Positions 1-9,704 of a stretch of 12,821 bases of DNA are shown here, in pieces (the stretch's first letter is position 1; every line of letters begins with the position of its first letter). Position numbers and translations under genes: made by a program. The notes beneath the pieces were generated by a model. It saw nothing but the letters and a program-made list of their open reading frames with translations. It was not told the DNA's origin and made no database searches. The stretch spans positions 1 to 12,821 of the forward strand of contig WGBL01000127.1 of NCBI GenBank assembly GCA_015494375.1, given 5' to 3'. The stretch is from Hyphomicrobiales bacterium. Its GTDB lineage: Bacteria > Pseudomonadota > Alphaproteobacteria > Rhizobiales > S144-23.

Positions 1-2
1 AC

Positions 3-101
3 ACATTCCGTCCCCACAACGCACTTGCAGGCTTGACACCGCTCGAGTACCTCAATCAGCGCAACGCCAGAGCCGAACCCCAAATGTCTAAAATGTACTG
101 A
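3..101 (+). CDS. Transposase C-terminal fragment (IS3/IS481-like, integrase core)
   Basis: This is the last 32 codons of a reading frame that enters from outside the window and stops at TGA 99-101. The peptide contains RPHNALAGLTPLEYL. The RPH-x-AL-x-x-LTP-x-EY signature is the characteristic end of DDE integrase-core transposases (rve_3 type) of the IS3 and IS481 families. The full protein would catalyse strand transfer of the insertion sequence. The three catalytic acidic residues lie upstream of the window, so I cannot say whether the gene is intact. The codons after the signature read through to MSKMY and stop just before a sequence that looks like an IS terminus. The exact family is uncertain because only the tail is visible. 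Confidence 0.75.
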   Translation, partial: TFRPHNALAGLTPLEYLNQRNARAEPQMSKMY

Positions 102-110
102 ACCTGGACA
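99..110 (+). mobile_element. Probable right end of the insertion sequence
   Basis: TGAACCTGGACA overlaps the transposase stop codon and ends in ACA. Read inward from the other strand it begins TGTCCAGG, matching the TGT...ACA ends typical of IS3/IS481-type elements. The left end is outside the window, so the matching inverted repeat and the target duplication cannot be checked. The boundary is inferred from the transposase end and the terminal trinucleotide. Confidence 0.4.
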
Positions 111-115
111 CGGCC

Positions 116-144
116 TTGACAACGGCCCATCCTCTTTCACACTG
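116..144 (+). promoter_or_regulatory. Weak candidate promoter for the XdhC pair at the IS edge
   Basis: A perfect -35-like TTGACA lies at 116-121, six bases outside the inferred IS end. At 17-nt spacing the -10 position (139-144) reads ACACTG, a poor match. It would point at the XdhC genes about 80 nt downstream. Only the -35 half is convincing. Confidence 0.22.
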
Positions 145-227
145 GGATGGATTGGAACGCTGCGCGACCGCACCAAAGTGCTGTAACAAAGAAAAGACGC
201 AACTCAGAACCGCGACAGGGCCGCCCC

Positions 228-551
228 ATGGCAGCAGCCGACAAGACCATCCACGAGCATGCCCTCGCCTGGCATGCCGAGGGGCGCCGCCTCGCCATCG
301 CCACGGTGATCGAGACCTGGGGCTCGGCGCCGCAACCTGTCGGCAGCCAGCTCCTCATCGACGAGAAGGGCAACTTCGAGGGCTCGGTGTCGGGCGGCTG
401 TGTCGAGGGCGAGGTGATCGCGCGGGCGGCCGATGTCATCGCCACGGGCAAACCCCAGCTGCTCACCTTCGGTGTCGAGAACGAGGCGGCCTGGCAGGTG
501 GGGCTCGCCTGCGGCGGCACCATCCGCATCTATCTCGAGCCGTTGCGCTGA
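228..551 (+). CDS. XdhC/CoxI-family protein, N-terminal domain only
   Basis: A 107-residue protein corresponding to the XdhC_CoxI domain. Family motifs are in order: GSAPQPVGSQLLI (residues 32-44), SVSGGCVEGEV (53-63) and a terminal GLACGGTIRIYLEP (92-105). Proteins of this family bind molybdenum cofactor and assist its sulfuration and insertion into xanthine dehydrogenase, or act as CoxI in CO dehydrogenase maturation, in the cytoplasm. The frame is open from an ATG at 147, but I chose ATG 228 because family similarity begins there (MAAADKTIHEHALAW) and the upstream residues look like noise. CAGGG lies a few bases before this ATG. The Rossmann half is a separate gene 49 nt downstream, an arrangement I recall from Hyphomicrobiales. 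A MobA-like nucleotidyltransferase, often found next to such pairs, is absent. Confidence 0.85.
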   Translation: MAAADKTIHEHALAWHAEGRRLAIATVIETWGSAPQPVGSQLLIDEKGNFEGSVSGGCVEGEVIARAADVIATGKPQLLTFGVENEAAWQVGLACGGTIRIYLEPLR

Positions 552-600
552 CACCTAGCATGGTGCACACAGCCGAAAGAGCCCGAAGGACGCCCGCATT

Positions 601-1329
601 ATGGAAATCACCCACCTCGAAGCCATCGCCGCCCACCGCAAGAAGCGCCGGCCGGTCGCGCTGCTCACCTGGCTCGAGAGCGGCCGGAGCGCTCTCTTGA
701 CCAAGACGGATTTGGCCAGCAGCTCTCTTGCTGCACCCCTTTCGCCCGCACTCGTTGACGCCCTCGAGAGCGCATTCCGACGCGACCGCAGCATGGTCGT
801 GACAAGCGAGGCGGGCGAGGTGTTCATTCATGTCTTCAACCCGCCCCTGCGAATGGTGATTGTAGGGGCCGTTCATATCGCTCAGGCGCTCGCGCCCATG
901 GCCAGACGCGCCGGCTATGAGGTCATCGTCATCGACCCACGCGAAGCGTTTGCCACCGAGGCACGGATGCCGGGGGTTGAGCTGCTGACCCGATGGCCCG
1001 ACGAGGCCATGGCCGAAATCGCCATCGATCCCCGCACGGCCGTCGTAGTCTTGACCCACGATCCCAAGATCGACGACCCAGCACTGGTTGCAGCCCTTGA
1101 GGCCGCGCCCTTCTACATCGGCGCACTCGGCAGCCGCCGCACCCACGCCAAACGCTGTGAGCGGCTCCGCGCCCAAGGCATTTCCGAAAGCGATCTCGCG
1201 CGCATCCACGCCCCCATCGGTCTCGACATCGGTGCCGAGGGGGCGGTCGAGATCGCCCATTCGGTCATGGCCGAGGTGATTGCCACTTTGAGGGGGCGCC
1301 ACGCGCCAGCACTTCCGCAGCCCGAATAA
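601..1329 (+). CDS. XdhC-family protein, Rossmann (XdhC_C) domain
   Basis: A 242-residue partner of the preceding gene. Residues 1-80 form a divergent N-terminal segment. Residues 85-230 are the XdhC_C Rossmann domain: IVGAVHIAQAL (87-97), IDPR (111-114), LTHDPKIDDPALV (151-163), YIGALGSRRTHAKR (172-185) and APIGLDIGAE (204-213). The role is molybdenum cofactor handling for xanthine dehydrogenase or CO dehydrogenase type enzymes in the cytoplasm. The family loop is usually GAGHIA, but this protein reads GAVHIA. The codon is GTT, two changes from the usual GGC, so this is not a single-base slip, and it may weaken nucleotide binding. The start ATG 601 follows AAGGAC by about 10 nt. The pair is probably co-transcribed. 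No molybdoenzyme structural gene follows; the next gene, rpmE, is on the other strand. Confidence 0.85.
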   Translation: MEITHLEAIAAHRKKRRPVALLTWLESGRSALLTKTDLASSSLAAPLSPALVDALESAFRRDRSMVVTSEAGEVFIHVFNPPLRMVIVGAVHIAQALAPMARRAGYEVIVIDPREAFATEARMPGVELLTRWPDEAMAEIAIDPRTAVVVLTHDPKIDDPALVAALEAAPFYIGALGSRRTHAKRCERLRAQGISESDLARIHAPIGLDIGAEGAVEIAHSVMAEVIATLRGRHAPALPQPE

Positions 1330-1374
1330 GCGGAGCGCGACTGCGCCAAGTTGCGCCGGAAGCCGGGCGCCAAG

Positions 1375-1418
1375 AGACGAAGCGCCAGCAGACGAATCGC
1401 CAATAGACGAATTGCGCC
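1375..1418. repeat. Three tandem 15-bp units between the XdhC pair and rpmE
   Basis: AGACGAAGCGCCAGC (1375-1389), AGACGAATCGCCAAT (1390-1404) and AGACGAATTGCGCC (1405-1418) lie head to tail in the convergent gap. No gene is seen here. The upstream part of the gap (1353-1370) forms a GC hairpin, GCGCCGG, loop AAG, CCGGGCGC with one bulged G. It could stop transcription of the XdhC pair, but no T tract follows. Confidence 0.7.
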
Positions 1419-1466
1419 TTTAGTAAGAAGCGCCACGCGAGGAACAGCACCTGCCGTCGCGCGGGC

Positions 1467-1688
1467 TCAGAAAAGCCCTTCGAACTTCTTCTTGAAGCGC
1501 GAGAGCCGGCCGCCGCGATCGACGAGATGCTGGCCGCCGCCCGTCCAGGCGGGATGCGTGGTGGGGTCGATATCGAGCTTGAGGGTATCGCCCTCTTTGC
1601 CATAGGTCGAATAGGTCTCGAACTCGGTACCGTCGACCATCACGACCTTGATCTTGTGATAGTCGGGATGAACGTCCCCTTTTTTCAT
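1467..1688 (-). CDS. rpmE: 50S ribosomal protein L31 (type A, cysteine-free)
   Basis: A 73-residue protein of the usual L31 length. It opens MKKGDVHPDYHKIKVVM and contains GKEGDTLKLDID and THPAWTGG, followed by a basic tail (GGRLSRFKKKF), all typical of alphaproteobacterial L31. It sits on the large subunit near the central protuberance and bridges to the small subunit. There is no cysteine, so it is the zinc-independent (C-minus) form normal for this class. The start ATG (1686-1688) follows GGAG at close spacing. It is divergent from the ABC transporter gene, and a sigma-70-like promoter lies about 100 nt upstream. The downstream spacer toward the XdhC genes holds short tandem repeats. Confidence 0.97.
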   Translation of the reverse strand: MKKGDVHPDYHKIKVVMVDGTEFETYSTYGKEGDTLKLDIDPTTHPAWTGGGQHLVDRGGRLSRFKKKFEGLF

Positions 1689-1794
1689 TGCTCCGTCTCG
1701 CCTTTTGCTGTGTTCCGTGTCGGCGCCGGGCGGGTTCCATGTCGGCGCAACCTGGTGCGCGGTGGACCGCCCGGCCCGCCATCATCTCACCCGC

Positions 1795-1824
1795 TCTATA
1801 GGCGAAGGCGTCAACGGCTGACAA
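1795..1824 (-). promoter_or_regulatory. Candidate sigma-70 promoter for rpmE
   Basis: On the minus strand, TTGTCA (1819-1824) and TATAGA (1795-1800) are separated by 18 nt. Each is close to consensus and they point toward rpmE. Transcription would start near 1788, leaving a leader of about 100 nt. The rest of the 385-nt rpmE-ABC gap (1689-2073) shows no gene. I found no equally good promoter for the ABC gene in it. Confidence 0.4.
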
Positions 1825-2073
1825 GGCCAAACATGCCGAGGGCAAACCGACAAAGCCAAACCAGCAGACGAAGCCGAATGAGCAAGTGGCCAGTCCGCAG
1901 ACAGCGATCGGTGCCATTTGTCGCGCATGCGCCCCATTGACGCGCCAAGTTGTTCGGCCGTTTCTTGCGGCCACGATCCTTGCGGCTTGGAGCCGATGTC
2001 CCATCCCACTCCAATGGGCGCGACCGCTGGCCGCGACCGTGTGCCATGCCAACGAGAGCGAGGCCCGAGCGCC

Positions 2074-3921
2074 ATGAAAGCAGACGTCGAGAGAGCCCAC
2101 GGCAACGCCGGCCGCGCCGGCGACGACAAGGCAGACGACAGGGCAAAAGACAAGACAAAGGACGCAAGACGGCTCTCGCTGCGCCCCTTTGTTGCGCTCA
2201 AGCCCTATATGCTGGCGCATCGCGGCATTCTGCTCGCCACGCTCATCGCCCTCGTCTTTGCCGCACTGGCCACCCTCGCGGTGCCACTCGCTGTGCGCCG
2301 CATGATCGACTATGGCTTCTCGGGCGGCGATCCGAGCTTCGTCAACAAGTACTTCGCCATGATGATCGTGGTGGGGCTTGTTCTGGCGCTGGCAAGCGCG
2401 GCGCGTTTCTATTTCGTCAACTGGCTCGGCGAGCGGGTGGTTGCCGACCTCAGACGCGACGTCTTTGCCCATCTGGCACGCCTCAGCCCAGCCTTTTACG
2501 AGCGCACACACTCGGGCGAGGTGATGAGCCGGCTCACCGCCGACACCACCCAGATCAAAGTCGCCATCGGCACCGCCGCCTCACAGACACTGCGCAACCT
2601 GGTGCTCTTCCTCGGAGCGCTCATCATGATGTTCATCACCAGCACCAAGCTCTCGCTGCTGGTGCTGGCAGCCATTCCGGCCATCGTGCTGCCGCTCGTC
2701 GGCTATGGGCGCATCGTGCGCCGGCTCTCGCGCCATGCCCAGGACACCCTCGCCGAGGCTTCGGCCTATGCCGCCGAGAACCTCGGCGCCATCCGCACCA
2801 TGCAGGCGTTTGCCAACGAGCGCCATGTCATCGCGCGCTTTTCAAGCGCGGTGGATGCCGCCTTCGCGGCCGCGCTCGTGCGCATGAAGGCGCGAGCGGG
2901 CCTTACGGCGATTGCCATTTTCCTCGTCTTTGCAAGCGTCGTGGGCGTGCTCTGGTTCGGCGCCTCGGAGGTCTTGCGCGGCACCATGACGGCGGGCCGG
3001 CTCAGCCAATTCGTCCTCTATGCGGTCTTTGCCGCCGGCGCCATGGGCGAGCTGTCCGAAGTCTGGGGCGAGATCCAGCAGGCGGCGGGCGCGGCCGAAC
3101 GCTTGGCCGAGCTCCTGGCCGTGCGCTCAGAGGTGCGTTCACCGGCGCGCCCGAGCCCCCTGCCCGAGCCGCCCGAGGGGCGAATCGATTTCGAGCGTGT
3201 GAGCTTCTCCTATCCCTCGCGCCCCGAGAGCGCCGCCGTCCACAAACTGAGCTTTGCCACAACCCCCGGCGAGACAGTCGCCATCGTCGGGCCGTCGGGG
3301 GCCGGCAAATCGACCATCTTCAATCTCATCCTGCGCTTTTACGACCCGCAATCGGGAACCGTGCGGCTTGATGGCGTCTCGGTGGCCGACGCCGAGCTTG
3401 AAGCGGTGCGCAGGCGCATTGCGCTTGTGCCCCAGGAGGTCGATCTCTTTGCCGACACGCTCGCCGAGAACATCCGCTACGGCTCGCCCCACGCCTCACG
3501 CGACGACATCAAGCGCGCAGCCGAGGCGGCGCTCGCCGACCCCTTCATCCGCGAGCTGCCCGATGGCTACGACACCATGGTGGGCGAGCGCGGCGTCAAG
3601 CTCTCGGGTGGCCAGCGCCAGCGCATTGCGATTGCCCGCGCGATTTTGCGCGATGCACCAATCCTGTTGCTCGACGAGGCCACGAGTGCGCTCGATGCCG
3701 AAAGCGAGCGGCTCGTCCAGAAGGCGCTCTTGCGGGTGATGGAGGGTCGCACCACACTCGTTATCGCCCACCGCCTGGCAACCGTTCAGCGCGCCGACCG
3801 CATCCTGGTGATGGAGGCGGGCCGCATCGTCGAGGAAGGCACCCACCAGAGCCTCATCGCCCAGAACGGGCTTTACAGCCGCCTCGCCAGCCTCCAGTTC
3901 GCAGCCGACCCGACGGAATAG
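2074..3921 (+). CDS. ABC transporter, fused permease and ATP-binding protein (ABCB/MsbA-like half-transporter)
   Basis: A 615-residue exporter subunit. After a charged N-terminal stretch (residues 1-34) come about six membrane segments: approximately 51-73, 91-114, 174-190, 192-210, 275-295 and 311-325. The nucleotide-binding domain follows: Walker A GPSGAGKST (406-414), Q-loop Gln454, signature LSGGQ (510-514), Walker B ILLLDE (530-535, with catalytic Glu535), D-loop SALD and H-loop His566. All ATPase residues are present, so it should work as an inner-membrane homodimer exporting a lipid, drug or other hydrophobic molecule; the substrate cannot be read from sequence. I chose ATG 2074; the frame is open from 1918, but the extra 52 residues are unlike the family. 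No dedicated partner gene is adjacent. It is divergent from rpmE and convergent with valS. Confidence 0.93.
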   Translation: MKADVERAHGNAGRAGDDKADDRAKDKTKDARRLSLRPFVALKPYMLAHRGILLATLIALVFAALATLAVPLAVRRMIDYGFSGGDPSFVNKYFAMMIVVGLVLALASAARFYFVNWLGERVVADLRRDVFAHLARLSPAFYERTHSGEVMSRLTADTTQIKVAIGTAASQTLRNLVLFLGALIMMFITSTKLSLLVLAAIPAIVLPLVGYGRIVRRLSRHAQDTLAEASAYAAENLGAIRTMQAFANERHVIARFSSAVDAAFAAALVRMKARAGLTAIAIFLVFASVVGVLWFGASEVLRGTMTAGRLSQFVLYAVFAAGAMGELSEVWGEIQQAAGAAERLAELLAVRSEVRSPARPSPLPEPPEGRIDFERVSFSYPSRPESAAVHKLSFATTPGETVAIVGPSGAGKSTIFNLILRFYDPQSGTVRLDGVSVADAELEAVRRRIALVPQEVDLFADTLAENIRYGSPHASRDDIKRAAEAALADPFIRELPDGYDTMVGERGVKLSGGQRQRIAIARAILRDAPILLLDEATSALDAESERLVQKALLRVMEGRTTLVIAHRLATVQRADRILVMEAGRIVEEGTHQSLIAQNGLYSRLASLQFAADPTE

Positions 3922-3933
3922 CCGGCGCCAGAT

Positions 3934-3982
3934 TCAGGTATCAGATGGTCAGGTATCAGGTGTGAGATTCAGGTGTCGGGTC
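3934..3982. repeat. Heptamer-repeat array after the ABC transporter
   Basis: Seven-base units run almost back to back: TCAGGTA (3934), TCAGATG (3941), TCAGGTA (3949), TCAGGTG (3956), a degenerate TGAGAT (3963), TCAGGTG (3969) and TCGGGTC (3976). The array starts 12 nt after the ABC stop codon and is one of two heptamer arrays in this 915-nt non-coding stretch. Confidence 0.7.
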
Positions 3983-4008
3983 ACTGCGGTCCAGTTGAAG
4001 GATCTTTC

Positions 4009-4117
4009 GCCTCCCCCTAGAAGGGGGAGGCTGGGCGGAGGGCGAAGCCCGAAGCCCTGGATGGGCGTTTCGGCCCAAGCGTACCCGAGGGCGGAGCCCC
4101 AGACCCGGGAGGGGGTC
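4009..4117. repeat. Row of five GC-rich hairpins (probable dispersed palindromic element)
   Basis: The first hairpin is perfect: GCCTCCCCC (4009-4017), loop TAGAA, GGGGGAGGC (4023-4031). Four smaller ones follow: GGGC-gaa-GCCC (4040-4050), TGGGC-gtttcg-GCCCA (4062-4077), GGGC-gga-GCCC (4089-4099) and GACCC...GGGTC (4102-4117). The block lies between two convergent genes and could halt transcription from either side, although no T tract follows the first stem in either direction. Its modular look resembles intergenic palindromic repeats common in Hyphomicrobiales genomes. Confidence 0.6.
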
Positions 4118-4328
4118 ATTGCACAAAACAAGATTCGTGCGCAACCAATTCAATGTATGATCAAATTGTCTCTCTCCACCTCCTCCTTAGCTTCCCGCTC
4201 CTCGCCTCTGGCTCGTCGTTCGCCTCTTGCCGATCCTCCAACCCACGCGCTGCAGCGCGCAGCGGTGCGCCGCAGACACGGGATCAATTGCCGCGCGCGC
4301 CGGCAGTCGAGATTGCGTTCGTGGGGTG

Positions 4329-4385
4329 ATCCCGGATCAGCACCGCACCATTCGGTTTCACTCCATGCTGCGGTGCATCCGGGAT
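4329..4385. repeat. 57-bp imperfect inverted repeat
   Basis: The outer arms are ATCCCGGAT (4329-4337) and ATCCGGGAT (4377-4385). The inner arms are CACCGCA (4341-4347) and TGCGGTG (4369-4375). They pair perfectly, apart from a 3-nt versus 1-nt internal loop, around a 21-nt apical loop. This is the layout of a small palindromic intergenic repeat, possibly a non-autonomous mobile element. It contains no gene. Confidence 0.7.
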
Positions 4386-4696
4386 GGCGAGTGAGGCGCG
4401 GTCCTTGGCTTGCTTCTCGCGCGAATTTGCTCCGTCAGAATGGTTCTATTCTCACCAAGACATGGTCTATACCGTGTCCCGAATGCGCGAGCCGTCTGGG
4501 AACGGAGCAGCATCAATGCCATGCGCCACGCCCAGAAAAATCTACCGGACAGCAGTGGACGCCTCCGCCTCCCCCCTCGATGACGTCATGGATGATTCCC
4601 GCGATGACCCCTGGGCTTGCCTCATGGCACGGCCAAGACGCTCGCCACATCATCAAGGTGAGCGACCTGCCGTTGCCAGGCTGCGATCGCAATCGG

Positions 4697-4738
4697 CATT
4701 GTCGATTGACCATTGTCGATTGTCCACTGTCGATTGCC
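4697..4738. repeat. Six-unit heptamer array near the valS 3' end
   Basis: Consecutive seven-base units: CATTGTC, GATTGAC, CATTGTC, GATTGTC, CACTGTC, GATTGCC. They also form three 14-bp double units (4697-4710, 4711-4724, 4725-4738). The consensus is (C/G)ATTGTC, and a partial unit, GACTGAT, follows. Confidence 0.8.
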
Positions 4739-4836
4739 GACTGATGGAGGAAACTGTCGAGGCGCGCCCCTCTGCTCACTCCGTCTTCGAGTTGAGCTTT
4801 TTCGTTCTTCGCGTTGGGCGCAGCCTTCGGCCGGCG

Positions 4837-7710
<2,874 letters not shown>

Positions 7711-7743
7711 GCTGTTTGGCGGAAGGTTGTTGGCCCCGCGCAT

Positions 7744-7772
7744 TGCCTAAGCATACGGGCGAGCACTGTCAA
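7744..7772 (-). promoter_or_regulatory. Candidate valS promoter
   Basis: A perfect TTGACA (minus strand, 7767-7772) is followed after 17 nt by TAGGCA (7744-7749), a weak -10. Transcription would start around 7737, just inside the longer valS frame. That would leave a leader of about 30 nt before the ATG at 7710. The -35 is convincing; the -10 is not. Confidence 0.35.
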
Positions 7773-7991
7773 CCACGCGCCTGGTACACGACGCCACGGG
7801 GCAGGCTTGTCCGTTTATGCGCGGCGCCCCACAGCAGAACCGGTCACGAGAGGCCCCGCAAGCGAGCGAAGAATGCGTCTAAACTGAGGAGCCATCAGGC
7901 GTTCAGAAAGGAGGCTCCGCCGCCCACGCTACGCCCGGCGCGCGCGACCAACACCGGCACCATGCGAGGCGCACGATGGGGGCAGCCGCTC

Positions 7992-9614
7992 CTAGCCTTT
8001 GCCGGAAGGCTCGCCATTGCCGGATTCGGAGCCCGGTGTGGGGCCCGGTGCGGGGGAGGCCTTGGCAGCCTGGTCGGGCGCCGGATTGCTGTGGGCTAAC
8101 GTCTCGCTCACGGTTTTTTCGATGATCCGCGGCAGGTTCTCATCGAGCCACTGCCGGAGCATGGGCCTCAAGAGCCCGGCCACCGTCTCCTCGAGTGTCG
8201 GCGCAGCCGTTCGGGCCGCGGCTTGCTCGGAAGCCTTGTCGCCACTGCCGGGCGGAATCGCTGCCGACGCCTCGCCCACCGCCGGCTTTTCGCCGCTCGC
8301 GCTCGTTGTGGCGGTGGCCGCGGCCGAGGACGCGGGCTTCAGGTCGGATGGCGCTGCTCCGGCAGGCGTTTCGCCGGTGGCCACGGGCTCGGGCAATGTG
8401 AGCGGCCCGCCCAGCTCTATCGGCTCGGCATCTCGATCGCTGCTCTTCTGAGTGCCGTCGGCCTGTGGCCCGTCTCTCTCCGGCGCAATTGCGGGTGGCC
8501 CCAGTTCGACGGGCTCGGCCAAATCGATGGGGCCCGCTTGCGGGGGCTCGTCACGCCCATGCCCATGGGCGCTGTGGTCAGAGCCGTCGGAGCCGATCTC
8601 GGGGCTATTGGGTCTATCAAACCCCAGCGGCTCGATAGTGGCCGAGGGCACGGGCCCGCCCTCGCCGCCCGAGCCAACGCTGGCACCATCGCCGCCCCGC
8701 GTACCGCTCCCACGCGCAAGCGACAAGGGCTCGACGTTGGCGGCGGCATAAGCCGCACTCGCAGAGGCCGTGGCGTTCTCGCTGCTCTGGGCGCCGGCAG
8801 TGTCCGCTTGCGAAGCAGTGTCGGCTTGCACATGAGGCGCCCTGGCGTCCCCTTGCGCAGCCGGTGCATGCGTAGCCGGAACTTCAGGCCCAGCCGCCGG
8901 CCCTTCGTCCACCTCTGGGAAAGCGGTCAGCGGGGGCAAATCTCGATTGCCGAAATCGGTCGGCTGAACCTGGTCAACAAAATCCTCCGATGGAACAGCG
9001 CCGGCACTCGCAGCCGTGTCCGAGCCAGGTTGGGAGCTTCCTGCTTCTGACAATGCCTCGCCCACTTCGGCGCGTGCGCTCTTGCCGCTTGGAAACGGCG
9101 CCACCACCGGGGCCTCGCCCCCCGGCCAACCAGCTGCCCCCGGATTGTCGGCTGCCATTGGAGTTCCTATGGGGTCGGCGGCGCTGCCGGCACCGCTCTC
9201 AGGGCCAGGAAGTGGGGAGGAGGCGCTGTCGTAAGCGCTCGCATCGGCCTGCGGTGATGGTGGTGCGGATTGCAACGAGGGCGATGCCGCCGCACCCGAA
9301 GGCTCAACGGCCGGAGCCGGGAACGGTGTCACCTGTGCCCCGACATCCCCGCCCCCGCCTGAAGGGTCGGCCCCATCGAGGGCACGGGCAATGTCGTCAG
9401 CAATCGTTGCATTGCTGCTCTGAGCGCTGCTCTGAGCGCCGCTGTTGCTGGCTGGCTGCGGAGTGTCGCTGGATTGCGGGGTGTCCTGGTGCTTTGCGCC
9501 ACCGGTCACATGCTCGCTTGAAAGCTCGGCATCGGGCTCTTCGGCAATAATCTTTCGAATGGATGCCAGAATATCGTCCATGCTGTTTTGGGAAGACCGA
9601 TCCGCGTTACTCAT
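7992..9614 (-). CDS. popZ: PopZ (DUF2497), polar organizing protein with an unusually long linker
   Basis: A 540-residue protein with PopZ domain order. An N-terminal interaction helix (SMDDILASIRKIIAEEP, residues 11-27) is followed by a short conserved IADDIARAL (71-79). A very long disordered linker rich in Pro, Ala, Ser, Gly and acidic residues spans about 80-470. The C-terminal self-assembly helices lie at 473-508, within LEETVAGLLRPMLRQWLDEN. PopZ forms a polar matrix that anchors the chromosome origin through ParB and recruits cell-cycle regulators. Caulobacter PopZ is 177 residues; this protein is about three times longer, nearly all of it linker. The linker repeats a short motif: VEPLSL (294), IEPLGF (327), AEPVEL (366) and AEPIEL (396). 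A disordered tail of about 32 residues follows the last helix. The leader is purine-rich with no clear Shine-Dalgarno. Same strand as valS and the tolC-family gene. Confidence 0.93.
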   Translation of the reverse strand: MSNADRSSQNSMDDILASIRKIIAEEPDAELSSEHVTGGAKHQDTPQSSDTPQPASNSGAQSSAQSSNATIADDIARALDGADPSGGGGDVGAQVTPFPAPAVEPSGAAASPSLQSAPPSPQADASAYDSASSPLPGPESGAGSAADPIGTPMAADNPGAAGWPGGEAPVVAPFPSGKSARAEVGEALSEAGSSQPGSDTAASAGAVPSEDFVDQVQPTDFGNRDLPPLTAFPEVDEGPAAGPEVPATHAPAAQGDARAPHVQADTASQADTAGAQSSENATASASAAYAAANVEPLSLARGSGTRGGDGASVGSGGEGGPVPSATIEPLGFDRPNSPEIGSDGSDHSAHGHGRDEPPQAGPIDLAEPVELGPPAIAPERDGPQADGTQKSSDRDAEPIELGGPLTLPEPVATGETPAGAAPSDLKPASSAAATATTSASGEKPAVGEASAAIPPGSGDKASEQAAARTAAPTLEETVAGLLRPMLRQWLDENLPRIIEKTVSETLAHSNPAPDQAAKASPAPGPTPGSESGNGEPSGKG

Positions 9615-9657
9615 CCCGTCTCTCTCAACCTCTCCCTACCTTTCCCTGCTCCTCCCA
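9615..9657 (-). promoter_or_regulatory. Purine-rich leader directly before popZ
   Basis: On the popZ strand the last 43 nt before the ATG are almost all A and G. They contain several ribosome-binding-like runs (GGGAGGAG, GGGAAAGG, GGGAGAGG). The ATG is preceded by GAGAGAGACGGG. No single run sits at the ideal distance, so the region may act as a broad ribosome loading site. Confidence 0.4.
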
Positions 9658-9704
9658 GAGCCCATCCCGTTGTCCGCACCGCCGCCTTCGCGCCGGGCCC
9701 CATA

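Larger units (their letters stand above)
3922..4836. other. 915-nt convergent gap without a recognisable gene
   Basis: The gap lies between the ABC transporter stop and the valS stop. Open frames here give low-complexity, family-less peptides and I do not call them. From left to right it holds a heptamer array (3934-3982), a hairpin row (4009-4117), a pyrimidine-rich tract (about 4165-4240), the 14-bp palindrome CGCGCTGCAGCGCG (4246-4259), a 57-bp inverted repeat (4329-4385), the palindromes ATGACGTCAT (4580-4589) and TGCGATCGCA (4682-4691), and a second heptamer array (4697-4738). It reads as an accumulation site for short repeat elements. Confidence 0.6.

Noticed and set aside
1950..3371. 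473-codon frame in a second frame of the ABC transporter gene, and a 363-codon minus-strand frame at 1420-2511
   Set aside because: Both are Arg/Ala/Pro-rich shadows of high-GC coding sequence overlapping rpmE and the ABC gene, which carry clear motifs.
4580..4691. Perfect palindromes ATGACGTCAT and TGCGATCGCA
   Set aside because: Ten-base palindromes are expected occasionally by chance at this length, and neither sits at a promoter.
7744..7991. Search for a tRNA, small RNA or terminator between popZ and valS
   Set aside because: Only a distant 6-bp GGAGCC/GGCTCC pairing with a 19-nt loop is visible, without a T tract. No cloverleaf or other RNA structure is apparent.
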